Assembly: GCF_009711975.1 (NCBI RefSeq)
Contig: NZ_VIKW01000037.1
Span: 3,444-41,565, forward strand
From: Anabaena sp. UHCC 0204
GTDB lineage: Bacteria > Cyanobacteriota > Cyanobacteriia > Cyanobacteriales > Nostocaceae
Direction: 5' to 3'
DNA: 38,122 nucleotides
Every line of letters begins with the position of its first letter. Positions within the stretch are counted from its first letter, which is position 1. The position numbers were made by a program, and so were the translations under genes. Below, piece after piece: positions 18,501 through 26,054 of this stretch. The notes beneath the pieces were generated by a model. It saw nothing but the letters and a program-made list of their open reading frames with translations. It did not search any database and was not told where the DNA came from.

Positions 18501-18694
18501 CTATGTTATTAACAATGCCCAGAGCATGGTTAACTCAATTAAATCAGGCTGCTGCTCAGTGCAATGATGATAAAGTTTTGAAATTAATCAATCAAATAGC
18601 ACCGGAGAATAATAGTTTTGCTAACTTTATTAAAGACTTAGCCCTAGATTTTCAGTTTAAAAAAATTATGGAATTAATGCCAGAAAAATTATGA
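15506..18694 (+). CDS. Hybrid sensor histidine kinase (membrane, PAS-PAS-GAF-HisKA-HATPase-REC)
   Basis: 1062 aa from ATG 15506; a TTG four codons upstream is an alternative start. Three N-terminal transmembrane segments include one MHYT-like motif, MHFIAM (59-64), so this looks like a shortened MHYT sensor. Then come a PAS-3 domain (about 114-235), a second PAS (about 240-360), a phytochrome-type GAF (about 385-565), HisKA with phospho-His605 in SHELRTPLN, HATPase (LLNLLGNAIKF, DTGFGI, GTGLGLAI), and a receiver with phospho-acceptor Asp904 in IIMDIQMP. About 100 residues follow without a clear domain. In the GAF, Cys508 is followed by Tyr, not the CH usual in cyanobacteriochromes, so bilin binding is uncertain. 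The gene overlaps the next response regulator by 4 bp (ATGA), suggesting that protein is its output partner. Confidence 0.9.
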   Translation: MIVGNNQPILILMLFIAAVIAAYTSINLVERLSAELLPKWRSLWICTSIITMASCIWLMHFIAMLTLQQPLLITDNITTLSWIEVIIAFGIAILLNKLFTFKLSEQKALKASENRFFLALEGTNVGIWDWEIDTGKIYFSPRWKSILGYEDQELPNTIETWQQSLHPEDKEQVMSVLNQYLENKIPIYEIEFRARHKDGSYRWIFARGVSLRDQKGIPYRLSGSHADITEHKQLAQELQESRQFLTSIIENIPLALNVQDVKKDYRFVIWNQTCEHIFGLKSKDTINHNVNELLTTQKSDIFLSPLLETLNHNQELQTSEETVNSYFQGKMLLRTLKVPISNQGEITHILSISDDITSRRQIESALQESAEREKALAKAIQRMRQTLDMKTIFTATTSELRQVIHCDRVVVYRFRSDWSGEFIAESVGSDWISLWDEQNNNPKFQENALANERCTVKDFDSNAKDDNIEDDLNLVKDTYLQRTKGGVYSQGVTYRVIEDIYEANFDTCYLQLLEQFQARAYIIVPIFYSNKIWGLLAIYQNSHPRHWKEAEIKIVVQIANQLGVALQQAELLEQTQKQSIALQNALIAADAASHAKSEFLANMSHELRTPLNAILGFTQVMSRDTKLSNEHQENLKIINRAGEHLLTIINDILEMSKIEAGKTTLNKHSFNFHDFLNVLYNFIKLRAESKGLELKFDYAPDIPAYTYGDEGKIRQVLLNLLGNAIKFTEKGRVNLQVKQNWIMEYGENNPVYKKLTFEVSDTGFGISPEEIKLLFQSFKQTEIGRKYQQGTGLGLAISRKYVELMGGNIQVNSQLGVGSTFTFDVTIEESAASNVKIPLIGEKVISIAPHQSEYIILVAEDIPDSRLLLVKLLKEIGFTVYEAENGEEAVNCWRTWQPHLIIMDIQMPITDGLTATKIIKNTPQGKNTKILALTASIFEENRQAILAAGCDDFLSKPLHVPALLEQISEHLGVEYVYENVSPDIASAPVQKMSEAEVIAMLLTMPRAWLTQLNQAAAQCNDDKVLKLINQIAPENNSFANFIKDLALDFQFKKIMELMPEKL

Positions 18695-20508
18695 CACAAT
18701 CCGCAGATATTCTCATTGTTGATGATACACCAGATAACTTAAGATTTCTGTCTAAAATTCTCACAAATCAGGGTTATCATGTTCGCAAAGCCTTAGATGG
18801 AGAAATGGCTATTACTGCTTGTGAGCATCTGTTACCAGATTTAATTTTACTAGATATCATGATGCCGGAAATAGATGGATATACTGTCTGTCAACGCTTA
18901 AAAGCTAATGATAAAACCTGTAAAATTCCAGTAATTTTTCTCAGTGCGATTAATGATGTTGTTGATAAAGTCAAAGCTTTTAAAGTTGGTGGAGTTGATT
19001 ATATAACTAAACCATTTCATCCCGAAGAAGTTTTAATTCGGGTAAAAAATCAACTCAAACTCAGAATAGCAGAAACAAAAATTATTAACCTTAATCAGGA
19101 ATTAGAAGCCAGAGTAAACGCACGAACTTTAGAGCTAGAATTAGCTAATCAAGAACTACAAAAAGAATTAATAGAAAGAAAGAGATTGCAAGACAAACTA
19201 CTACATAGAGCCTTACATGATCCATTGACAAATTTATATAATAGAACTTTTCTAATGGATAAATTAGAAGAGGGAATTAAACTAGCTTCAGAAAATGCTA
19301 ATTATCAATTTTCTGTATTATTTTTAGATTGCGATCGCTTTAAAATTATTAATGATTCTCTAGGGCATTTGGTAGGAGATGAATTACTCATAGCCATAGC
19401 TAAAAGACTACAATTTCTGATGAGAGATATTGATATTCTAGCCAGATTAGGAGGAGATGAATTTGCTATCTTGTTAGATAATGTTGAAGATATCAACTAT
19501 GCTCAGGAAATATCCGAAAAAATTCTTCAGCAGTTTTCATCTCCTTTTCAATTATCGAGAGCAGAAGTATTTATTAACGGCAGTATCGGCATTGTTTTAA
19601 GCAATAGTAAATATTCTAATCCGCAAGAAATCCTCAGAGATGCAGATACTGCTATGTATCAAGCTAAATCATTAGGTAAATCTAGATATTGTATTTTTAA
19701 CCCAGATATGTATGAACAAGCTATCAAAACTTTGCAGTTAGAAAATGATTTAAAAAGAGCAATTGATAAAAAAGAATTTATTGTTTACTATCAACCCATA
19801 GTTTCTTTATCTACAGGTAAAATTAATGGCTTTGAAGCCTTAGTTCGCTGGGAACATCCTACTTTGGGAATGATTTCTCCCATGGATTTTATTCCCGTAG
19901 CTGAGGAAATAGGTTTAATTAGTGAAATAGATAATTGGGTATTAAATATAGCTTGCTGTCAATTACGCAAATGGCAAGAACAAAAAATAGCCGATGAATC
20001 AATTTATATGAGTGTTAACCTTTCCGTTCGACTATTTTCTCAACCCAATTTACTAGAAATTATTGATAGTAGCTGGAGAAAAAATAACTTAAATCCCCAA
20101 AATTTAAAATTAGAAATTACTGAAAGTGCAATCATGGAAAATAGAGAAGTTGCTACAAAAATTCTCCAACAACTCCGCGATTCACAAATTCAATTATCTA
20201 TTGATGATTTTGGCACAGGATATTCTTCATTGAGCTATTTACATAAATTTCCTGTAAACATCCTCAAAATTGATAAATGCTTTATTGATTTTTTAGATAG
20301 CAGTGACAAAGATATGGGATTAGTTTCGACAATCATTCAACTAGCTCATACAATCAAGATGAAAGCGATCGCTGAAGGTATAGAAACAGCCGCACAATTA
20401 TCGAAACTGAGAAATTTAGGCTGTGATTTTGGCCAAGGCTATTTTTTCTCTAAACCTTTAGATGTAAAATCCGCTGCCAATATCCTAAAATCAAAACTCC
20501 AGTGGTAA
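18691..20508 (+). CDS. Response regulator with GGDEF and EAL domains
   Basis: 605 aa. Receiver domain (1-125) with phospho-acceptor Asp55 in LILLDIMMP; coiled-coil linker (about 128-170); GGDEF domain with intact GGDEF at 254-258 and an intact inhibitory site RDID at 245-248; EAL domain with intact EAL at 382-384 plus DDFGTGYSSL. Both cyclic-di-GMP synthesis and hydrolysis motifs are present, so it may be bifunctional or switch on phosphorylation. It overlaps the upstream hybrid kinase by 4 bp (translational coupling), which makes a two-gene phosphorelay-to-c-di-GMP module likely. It is cytoplasmic, with no membrane segments. Confidence 0.93.
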   Translation: MTQSADILIVDDTPDNLRFLSKILTNQGYHVRKALDGEMAITACEHLLPDLILLDIMMPEIDGYTVCQRLKANDKTCKIPVIFLSAINDVVDKVKAFKVGGVDYITKPFHPEEVLIRVKNQLKLRIAETKIINLNQELEARVNARTLELELANQELQKELIERKRLQDKLLHRALHDPLTNLYNRTFLMDKLEEGIKLASENANYQFSVLFLDCDRFKIINDSLGHLVGDELLIAIAKRLQFLMRDIDILARLGGDEFAILLDNVEDINYAQEISEKILQQFSSPFQLSRAEVFINGSIGIVLSNSKYSNPQEILRDADTAMYQAKSLGKSRYCIFNPDMYEQAIKTLQLENDLKRAIDKKEFIVYYQPIVSLSTGKINGFEALVRWEHPTLGMISPMDFIPVAEEIGLISEIDNWVLNIACCQLRKWQEQKIADESIYMSVNLSVRLFSQPNLLEIIDSSWRKNNLNPQNLKLEITESAIMENREVATKILQQLRDSQIQLSIDDFGTGYSSLSYLHKFPVNILKIDKCFIDFLDSSDKDMGLVSTIIQLAHTIKMKAIAEGIETAAQLSKLRNLGCDFGQGYFFSKPLDVKSAANILKSKLQW

Positions 20509-20521
20509 GAATGAACCAAAA

Positions 20522-21973
20522 TTATTTGCTCAAGAACAAAGCCCGTAATTGTAATATCAACATAGTGCCACCTGTGAAAAATATACCAAGTAAGATATTT
20601 TTCCAACTACCACTTTTGTCTGTATCAATTATCAAAATACTTTCGACTAATAAAGAAGGTAGGAATATACCAATAGGTAGCAAAAACCTAGAAAAACTTA
20701 CCTTTTTCTTAGACACAATAGTTAGAAACATTAAGCAAATTCCTAAAGGCATAAAAGTTAGAGCATAGTAAAACAATTTCTGTTCTAGAGGAATTAATTC
20801 CAATAAATTGAAAGATAACAAATTAGAGAATTTATCTATATATACATTGAGAATTCCTTGAGCATAAGTAATGATTATATAATGGGAGTTAGTCGTTGTA
20901 AAAATATCAGGGATACTTAATCTTATATCTGTGCCATTTTCTCCAGTAATTGGTGTTCTTAACCGTAAATCTAGATTTTCTCCCTGTTGTCCTAAAGTAA
21001 AATTGCGCTGAAGCATACCAGATGAAAGTGAGATTATACGTGCTGGACCTGTTTGAGTTGTATCAGCAGTAGAAAGATTAGTAATTATTGTGAATTGAGA
21101 AGTTTTCCTAATTCTTTTGTTTAATAATTTAGCAGGAGTTTCTGTTTTTAACCAATAGCTAGAACTCAAAGCAATACCTTTCTCATCTACAATTTTTTGT
21201 GACTGTCCTTGTGGTAAGAGTTCAGGCAGTTTTCCAATTTGATCTTGATAGCCTTTTTTCTCAGTTAATTGATAAGAACCTATTAAAGAATCTTTGATAT
21301 TATTTAAGTTATTTTTATTATTAAATAATCCAGAAATATCTTGCTCAGAAAATTTTTTATCCGCAATATTAACTTCTGAGATATATCCATGCCAAGGTTT
21401 ATCACCTGTTTGTTCATTACCAATTAATAGTGGATAAGTTAGATTCCAATTACTTAAATGTATTGTTCTTTGCCAAGGAATTAAAATTAAAAATGGCAGC
21501 AGTATATATCCAAAAAACAATAATGTTATCTTTTTAAAAGAATTTTTGATACTACTGCTTTCTACAGAAGACAAGATAGAAATAAAGCTTTGTGAGTTCA
21601 ATATATAAAAACAAATTATACCGACAATCCCACCTATTATATTATTAACAATATCGTTAGGAGTAGGTGATCTAGAAGGAAGAAACATTTGCAGAATTTC
21701 AACGGTAACTGATAAACCAGCACTTATAAATATGACGGTAAATAATTTACTTATTCGCTGCATATTTATTTTACGCAAGCAGACAGTAGCACTAAAGCCT
21801 AAAGGCATAAATAGTAAGATATTGTTTACTAAGTCTTCAAAAGAACTAGCATTATCGAAACTGGCAATAATTGTTTGTTTGGAAAAATTATCTAGAGGAT
21901 AAAAATCAAAAGGATAAAGTGTAGCTATGAGAATAGCCAAGATACTAATAGTTAACAAAAAAAAGTTCTTCAT
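20522..21973 (-). CDS. VanZ-family membrane protein with LamG-like insert
   Basis: 483 aa from ATG 21973; a TTG at 21991 would add six residues. The N-terminal part resembles VanZ-like domains: a first transmembrane segment followed by YPFDF, then NNILLFMPLGF, a segment ending SVTVEILQMFLPSRSPTPNDIVNNIIGG. The middle (about 190-385) is soluble with a lectin/LamG-like pattern (WHGYISEVNIADKKF, SYWLKTETPAKL, YIIITYAQGILNVYID). Two or three further membrane segments end the protein. VanZ proteins are linked to glycopeptide resistance and surface traits; the role here is unknown. It is convergent with the GGDEF-EAL gene, 13 bp apart. Confidence 0.75.
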   Translation of the reverse strand: MKNFFLLTISILAILIATLYPFDFYPLDNFSKQTIIASFDNASSFEDLVNNILLFMPLGFSATVCLRKINMQRISKLFTVIFISAGLSVTVEILQMFLPSRSPTPNDIVNNIIGGIVGIICFYILNSQSFISILSSVESSSIKNSFKKITLLFFGYILLPFLILIPWQRTIHLSNWNLTYPLLIGNEQTGDKPWHGYISEVNIADKKFSEQDISGLFNNKNNLNNIKDSLIGSYQLTEKKGYQDQIGKLPELLPQGQSQKIVDEKGIALSSSYWLKTETPAKLLNKRIRKTSQFTIITNLSTADTTQTGPARIISLSSGMLQRNFTLGQQGENLDLRLRTPITGENGTDIRLSIPDIFTTTNSHYIIITYAQGILNVYIDKFSNLLSFNLLELIPLEQKLFYYALTFMPLGICLMFLTIVSKKKVSFSRFLLPIGIFLPSLLVESILIIDTDKSGSWKNILLGIFFTGGTMLILQLRALFLSK

Positions 21974-22561
21974 GGATATTAATTTACTCAAGAAATTAGA
22001 TATTTGTGTAATAATTGTGTTGAGAGCTACAAAAAATTATTTTGGTAAAATTACATACATATTTTAAATAATTAAACAATTAATTAGCTGTTAAAGGTTA
22101 ATTATGAAAACTGAACCTTTTTTATATTATTAACAAAGCTATAATAATGGGAAAATAAATTACAAATATTTGATAAAGCTACCATGAAGATAAATTTATA
22201 AAAAAAGCGTATCTATACTGAGAAATAGACACACTTAAACTTTTATATGAGGCTACACAGAATAATAATTATCCTTATTTAACGTAAGTTGCTAGTTAGG
22301 GAAATTGTCTGAAATGGCTAACGCCACGCTTCGCTAACAGAATGACAAATTATACCTTTTCCAACTTTTCAAACTCTTAAATCTATTTAGAGTGTTCCAA
22401 ACAATAAATGATCCAAAACCAGAGATTGCTTCATTCCGCTCCGCTCCATATGGCTAACGCCACGCTCCGCGAACGCAATGACAATTGGGCATTTTTTTAC
22501 TTGGAATACTCTTAGAGACGTTTCATGAAACGTCTCTACAAAATTTTTGGACAACGCATAT
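21974..22561. repeat. 588-bp gene-free region with dispersed repeats
   Basis: Two copies of a GC-rich repeat, GGCTAACGCCACGCTTCGCT.. (22316-22340) and GGCTAACGCCACGCTCCGCG.. (22452-22475), lie beside short CATTCCGCTCCGCTCC runs. A palindrome with TAGAGACG/CGTCTCTA ends around TTTCATGAAA is at 22513-22538 and resembles the one at 10223. The first 300 bp are AT-rich with nothing recognisable. It should hold the promoter of the VanZ gene, but none stands out. Confidence 0.6.
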
Positions 22562-23578
22562 TTAGGGCTTGCTGATTCCTGATGTGAGGAGGAAATTAAA
22601 TAGATAACCGATGCTAATAATCCCGAAGGTCATAAATGTAATAAAAACTACTAGCAATTGAGGTTGCAGTACCTTTTTGAGAATAACTATCTCAGGAAAT
22701 GATAAAGCTGTAACCGCCATTGTAAAAGATAGCACCGTTCCCAGGGGCATTCCTTTGTTAACTAAGGCTTCAGTAATGGGTAAAACTCCAGCCACATTAG
22801 CATAGAGAGGAACACCCAGAATTACAGCAATGGGAACAGCTACAGGGTTATTTGCACCAGCCCAACGGGTGATAAATTCTGTGGGAACATAGCCGTGAAT
22901 ACCCGCGCCCACACCGATACCAATAACTACATATATCCAAACTGACTTAAAAATCTCGGTAGATTGAAACTGTCCTTGTTTGCATCTATCACCCCATGTT
23001 AATTTAGTGATTTGCAAATCATCATCTTCATTATTTGGCTGTTCACGTCTGGCTTTTTGGAGTTCCCAAACAAAGGGTTCTACCCATTTTTCTAGTTTTA
23101 GCAAACCAATAATATAACCTGCGGCGATCGCTAATCCCACACCAAAGGCAATATACAACAATGTCACACGAAAACCGAATAACCCCCACAGTAAAACCAC
23201 AGCCACTTCATTTACCATTGGGGCAGAAATTAAATAAGAAAAAGTTACTCCTAAAGGTACACCCGCTTCTAAAAATCCGATAAATAAAGGCACAGCAGAA
23301 CAGGAACAAAAGGGCGTAACAATTCCTACAGTTGCTGCCATAATATTACCAATAAATGTGCGTTTTCCACCCAACCAAAACCGGACTCTTTCAGGTTCGA
23401 GAAAACTTTGAAATGTACCTACTATAAAGCTAATTGTTAGTAACAATGTCAATACTTTAGGAACATCGTAAAAGAAAAAATGCAAACTTGATCCCAAATG
23501 TGAATCTACTGATAGCCCCAAAAGCCTGGTGACAATTTGAGTAGCTAACCAATCATAAGGATAGAATGGATCAAACAT
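22562..23578 (-). CDS. Permease of the YraQ/ArsP (DUF318) family
   Basis: 338 aa from ATG 23578 with GGGAG 8 bases upstream; a TTG at 23593 is less likely. Eight or so transmembrane segments lie in two halves around a charged loop (about 185-205). The paired cysteines in TPFCSCSAVPLF (C91, C93) are typical of this permease family, which includes the ArsP exporter of trivalent organoarsenicals. The second half has the related GVPLYANVAGVLPI. It is third in a run of MerR regulator, thioredoxin-like protein and permease, so metal or metalloid export is the likely role. The substrate is not proven. Confidence 0.82.
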   Translation of the reverse strand: MFDPFYPYDWLATQIVTRLLGLSVDSHLGSSLHFFFYDVPKVLTLLLTISFIVGTFQSFLEPERVRFWLGGKRTFIGNIMAATVGIVTPFCSCSAVPLFIGFLEAGVPLGVTFSYLISAPMVNEVAVVLLWGLFGFRVTLLYIAFGVGLAIAAGYIIGLLKLEKWVEPFVWELQKARREQPNNEDDDLQITKLTWGDRCKQGQFQSTEIFKSVWIYVVIGIGVGAGIHGYVPTEFITRWAGANNPVAVPIAVILGVPLYANVAGVLPITEALVNKGMPLGTVLSFTMAVTALSFPEIVILKKVLQPQLLVVFITFMTFGIISIGYLFNFLLTSGISKP

Positions 23579-23623
23579 GAGACAATCTCCCAAATAATTG
23601 CAATAAAAAAATGTAGAGTTTCA

Positions 23624-23854
23624 CTACACAAGTTTCTGGATTTGATCAGGGGGTAAAACTTGACCTTTACTAACCACTTTGCCATTAATTGCTAAAGCCG
23701 GAGTTTTCATCACACCCCGTTGAGCAATTGCAATTGGATCTGTAATCTGTGTGACTTCAGCATCTAGTTTAAGAGTAGTAAGTGCCTCTTGCACATTGGC
23801 TTCTAGCTGATGACATTTCTTGCAACCTGTACCCAGAATTTCTACTTTTAACAT
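23624..23854 (-). CDS. Small thioredoxin-like redox-active disulfide protein
   Basis: 76 aa, a minimal thioredoxin fold with the active site GTGCKKCHQL (C11, C14) and cis-Pro region MKTPALAING. Proteins of this type (Thioredoxin_3, 'redox-active disulfide protein 2') are commonly encoded beside YraQ/ArsP permeases. It may hand over or reduce a thiol-bound metal or metalloid, possibly by contact with the CSC of the permease; this is inference. It lies 3 bp after the MerR gene and 45 bp before the permease. Confidence 0.87.
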   Translation of the reverse strand: MLKVEILGTGCKKCHQLEANVQEALTTLKLDAEVTQITDPIAIAQRGVMKTPALAINGKVVSKGQVLPPDQIQKLV

Positions 23855-23857
23855 GAT

Positions 23858-24259
23858 TTATTCCACCTTTTCTAAAATGACACATTCATGATTAGGATCG
23901 GCATCTTCGGATTTTTGAAGACAATGATTAACTAAGGGTAATAATTCATCTCGTAATTCCTGAAGTTGTCGAATATTATCTTCAATTTCTTGCAATTTTT
24001 TGGATAATCGTTCGTGCATTGCTTGGCAAGTTAGAGACTGCCCCTCTTTCAGTGTCAAAATATCTTTGATGTTATCCAGACTCAACCCTAATGCTTTTGC
24101 CCGACTAATAAAAGCTAGGCGTTCTACATCTTTGTCACTGAACAGACGATAACCAGATTCTGTACGCTGTGGAGGCGGAATTAACTCAATGCGCTCATAG
24201 AAGTAAAGGGTTTGGGGATTTAACCCCAATTTGCGGCATATTTCACCAACTTGCAGCAT
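23858..24259 (-). CDS. MerR-family metal-responsive transcription regulator
   Basis: 133 aa from ATG 24259 with GAGGG 7-8 bases upstream; a TTG at 24280 adds seven weak residues. The winged helix-turn-helix includes LQVGEICRKLGLNPQTLYFYERIELI, and a long dimer helix spans about 75-110. Candidate metal ligands are Cys78, His112-Cys113 and Cys126. MerR proteins twist DNA between a -35 and -10 box spaced 19-20 bp. Such a promoter lies just upstream of this gene (24289-24320), so it is probably autoregulated, and a second near-identical one lies upstream of the neighbouring phosphatase. The inducer could be zinc, another divalent metal or a metalloid. Confidence 0.88.
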   Translation of the reverse strand: MLQVGEICRKLGLNPQTLYFYERIELIPPPQRTESGYRLFSDKDVERLAFISRAKALGLSLDNIKDILTLKEGQSLTCQAMHERLSKKLQEIEDNIRQLQELRDELLPLVNHCLQKSEDADPNHECVILEKVE

Positions 24260-24288
24260 TTCGTTACCCTCTCGACTCAAGTATGTTG

Positions 24289-24320
24289 ATTCTAAACCTT
24301 ATACCTGAGTATAAAGTCAA
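24289..24320 (-). promoter_or_regulatory. MerR-type promoter/operator upstream of the regulator operon
   Basis: On the minus strand: -35 TTGACT (24315-24320), a 20-bp spacer and -10 TAGAAT (24289-24294). The dyad CTTTATAC-N4-GTATAAGG (24297-24316) fills the spacer. An overlong spacer filled by a dyad is the hallmark of MerR-activated promoters. Confidence 0.75.
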
Positions 24321-24331
24321 GGGTCGAATTG

Positions 24332-24802
24332 TTAAATTTTGTCTTGTTCTACGGATGATTTTGAATGTGTGGCAATGTAGTTAGGTAAAAACTGTTTCAT
24401 TCGTGGTTTGTCATCATAGTTAAAACCCAGTTCTTCACCTTTAGCAAAGGCCGCTGCCGCAGTCATACCTTCACGGGTAGCAATGTACATTAATCCAGCC
24501 GTAACAGCACGTAAACCAGTTTTGCAGTGAGTAAGTATAGGCTTGGGTAATTGATCAATTTGAGTCAATATCTGATCAATGAGTTCGTCACTCAGGAGTT
24601 CAGGACGGAGAGGAATATTCACATAGTTGAGTCCTGCAACTTCCGCAGATTGTTGTTCATCACTGCAAAAGTCTTCTTCTTGAGGCGCTCTTAAATTTAG
24701 TACCGACTTAAATCCAGACTCAGCCGCTTGTTGTAACTCTGTAACTGAAGGTTGTCCTAAGAAAATGGCCAGGTCTTGGTTGATATATTTGATGTTTTCC
24801 AT
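24332..24802 (-). CDS. DUF442 / BLH-family phosphatase-like protein
   Basis: 156 aa. Dual-specificity-phosphatase-like fold of the DUF442 family with the P-loop HCKTGLRA (Cys93, Arg98); the four-residue spacing is usual for this family and for rhodaneses. Blocks FKSVLNLRAP and YVNIPLRPELLSDE fit. Members linked to BLH/Blh proteins act in hydrogen sulfide or persulfide metabolism or act as small phosphatases; the precise reaction here is unknown. It has its own MerR-type promoter matching that of the regulator operon, so it belongs to the same response. The start is ATG 24802. Confidence 0.78.
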   Translation of the reverse strand: MENIKYINQDLAIFLGQPSVTELQQAAESGFKSVLNLRAPQEEDFCSDEQQSAEVAGLNYVNIPLRPELLSDELIDQILTQIDQLPKPILTHCKTGLRAVTAGLMYIATREGMTAAAAFAKGEELGFNYDDKPRMKQFLPNYIATHSKSSVEQDKI

Positions 24803-24833
24803 AAGTTGCTATTATTCAAAATTCAGTGAGCTA

Positions 24834-24865
24834 ATCTTAAACCCTATACATTGGTATAAGGTCAA
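24834..24865 (-). promoter_or_regulatory. Second MerR-type promoter/operator
   Basis: On the minus strand: -35 TTGACC (24860-24865), a 20-bp spacer and -10 TAAGAT (24834-24839). The dyad CCTTATAC-N4-GTATAGGG (24842-24861) has the same layout as the operator at 24289-24320. It drives the DUF442 gene. Confidence 0.75.
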
Positions 24866-24968
24866 GGGGGATCTGGAAGTTTTAGTAAAACATTGTCTAC
24901 TGAATAGTTTGATTAAGAAGCTTTGTATATCAATGCAGTTATTTTTGATGCACTCATAAACACTTAGT

Positions 24969-25934
24969 TTACTGCTGCCATTGCCCTCGTCGTCGTATCA
25001 GCAGTAGTAGCTGAGAAATTAAAACCATAATTGGTAATTCAATCAAGGGGCCAATGACTAAGACAAGAGCAATTAAAGGACGCTGGGGAAATGCAGAAGC
25101 AGCAATTGCTAGGGAAAGTGGGGAATTACGAGCCAAAGTGGTGCAGCTAAGACAAGCAACCTCTTGGTATGACAACCTTAAGTAACGTCCCACCGATTGA
25201 GCTAAGACAAAATTAACCACGAAGAACAGAACAACAGGGATAAAAAGCTGAAATATTAATTCTGGATGCTGTATGACTACCTTTCCTTGTGAAGCGAAGA
25301 TGGTAGCGATCGCTAAATTAAGGCAGATTACTTGAAATATTGCCATCTTTGCAACCACGTGCTGAAAATAAATATCACCTTTCCAACTGAGAATTAATTG
25401 TCGGGAAATGGTTGCTACAAACAAAGGTAAAATTAATACCCAAAACAAACTATCAAAAAGTTGAATCAGGTTGATCTCTACCAATGTCCCGGCAAAAATC
25501 AATAGGTACACTGGTAGCAAAATAACTTGTAACACTAGATTTAGTGGTAGTAGGGCAGTTGCTAAAGCCACATCTCCACGCGCAATACTTGTAAAAAGAA
25601 GATACCAATCAGTACAAGGTGTAACCATCAACATAATTAGCCCCACCCTTAAATCGGGGCTATCTTGCAAAAATAGATAACCATTAACCCAAGTGAAGAT
25701 GGGAGTCCAGAAAAAGTTAATGATCAGGCTTGTTGATGCCACTTTAAAATTCCGTAACCCCCGTCCAAAGTCCTTTAAAGGTATTGATAGGAAAGTTGCA
25801 TACAGCATCAAAGCCAATAACGGCACAATTATCTCTGGGGCTAGATTAGCAAACCATCTTATCTGAGCTAATCCCAATCCCACAAAAACTGAAAGCAATA
25901 CTAACAATGGCTGCGTCTTGTCAAATAATGGCAT
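24969..25934 (-). CDS. ACR3/BASS-family transporter (arsenic-resistance type)
   Basis: 321 aa with about ten hydrophobic segments and no soluble domain. [21 protein letters not shown] corresponds to the conserved Cys-containing motif of ACR3 arsenite exporters, and the second half has [16 protein letters not shown]. The bile acid:Na+ symporter superfamily also fits. Its place beside a MerR regulator and ArsP-like permease favours metalloid efflux. No Shine-Dalgarno is visible before ATG 25934, and a 93-bp palindromic element begins only 19 bp upstream, so the promoter must lie inside or beyond that element. Confidence 0.78.
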   Translation of the reverse strand: MPLFDKTQPLLVLLSVFVGLGLAQIRWFANLAPEIIVPLLALMLYATFLSIPLKDFGRGLRNFKVASTSLIINFFWTPIFTWVNGYLFLQDSPDLRVGLIMLMVTPCTDWYLLFTSIARGDVALATALLPLNLVLQVILLPVYLLIFAGTLVEINLIQLFDSLFWVLILPLFVATISRQLILSWKGDIYFQHVVAKMAIFQVICLNLAIATIFASQGKVVIQHPELIFQLFIPVVLFFVVNFVLAQSVGRYLRLSYQEVACLSCTTLARNSPLSLAIAASAFPQRPLIALVLVIGPLIELPIMVLISQLLLLIRRRGQWQQ

Positions 25935-25952
25935 TATTATACTTGGGAGCTA

Positions 25953-26045
25953 ACAATACTATTGCCAAACCCCTGAAACCCTATTGATATCGTCACGATT
26001 TTATTGGGTTTCAGACATATTTGGGAAAATTGGCAATAGTATTGT
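25953..26045. mobile_element. 93-bp palindromic MITE-like element
   Basis: Perfect 16-bp terminal inverted repeats ACAATACTATTGCCAA (25953-25968) and TTGGCAATAGTATTGT (26030-26045). A nested inner pair, CTGAAACCC/GGGTTTCAG (25973-25981 and 26006-26014), lets the whole unit fold into one long hairpin. It is non-coding. No clear target duplication is seen. It separates the 3' end of the broken SulP gene (9 bp away) from the ACR3-like gene. Confidence 0.6.
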
Positions 26046-26054
26046 AAAAAGATA

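Noticed and set aside
22316-22475. Repeated GGCTAACGCCACGCT units as a CRISPR array
   Set aside because: Only two copies, 136 bp apart and diverging at the 3' part; there is no regular spacer pattern and no cas gene in the window.
24332-24802. DUF442 P-loop as a defective CX5R phosphatase site
   Set aside because: C-X4-R is the usual spacing in this family, so it is not a defect.
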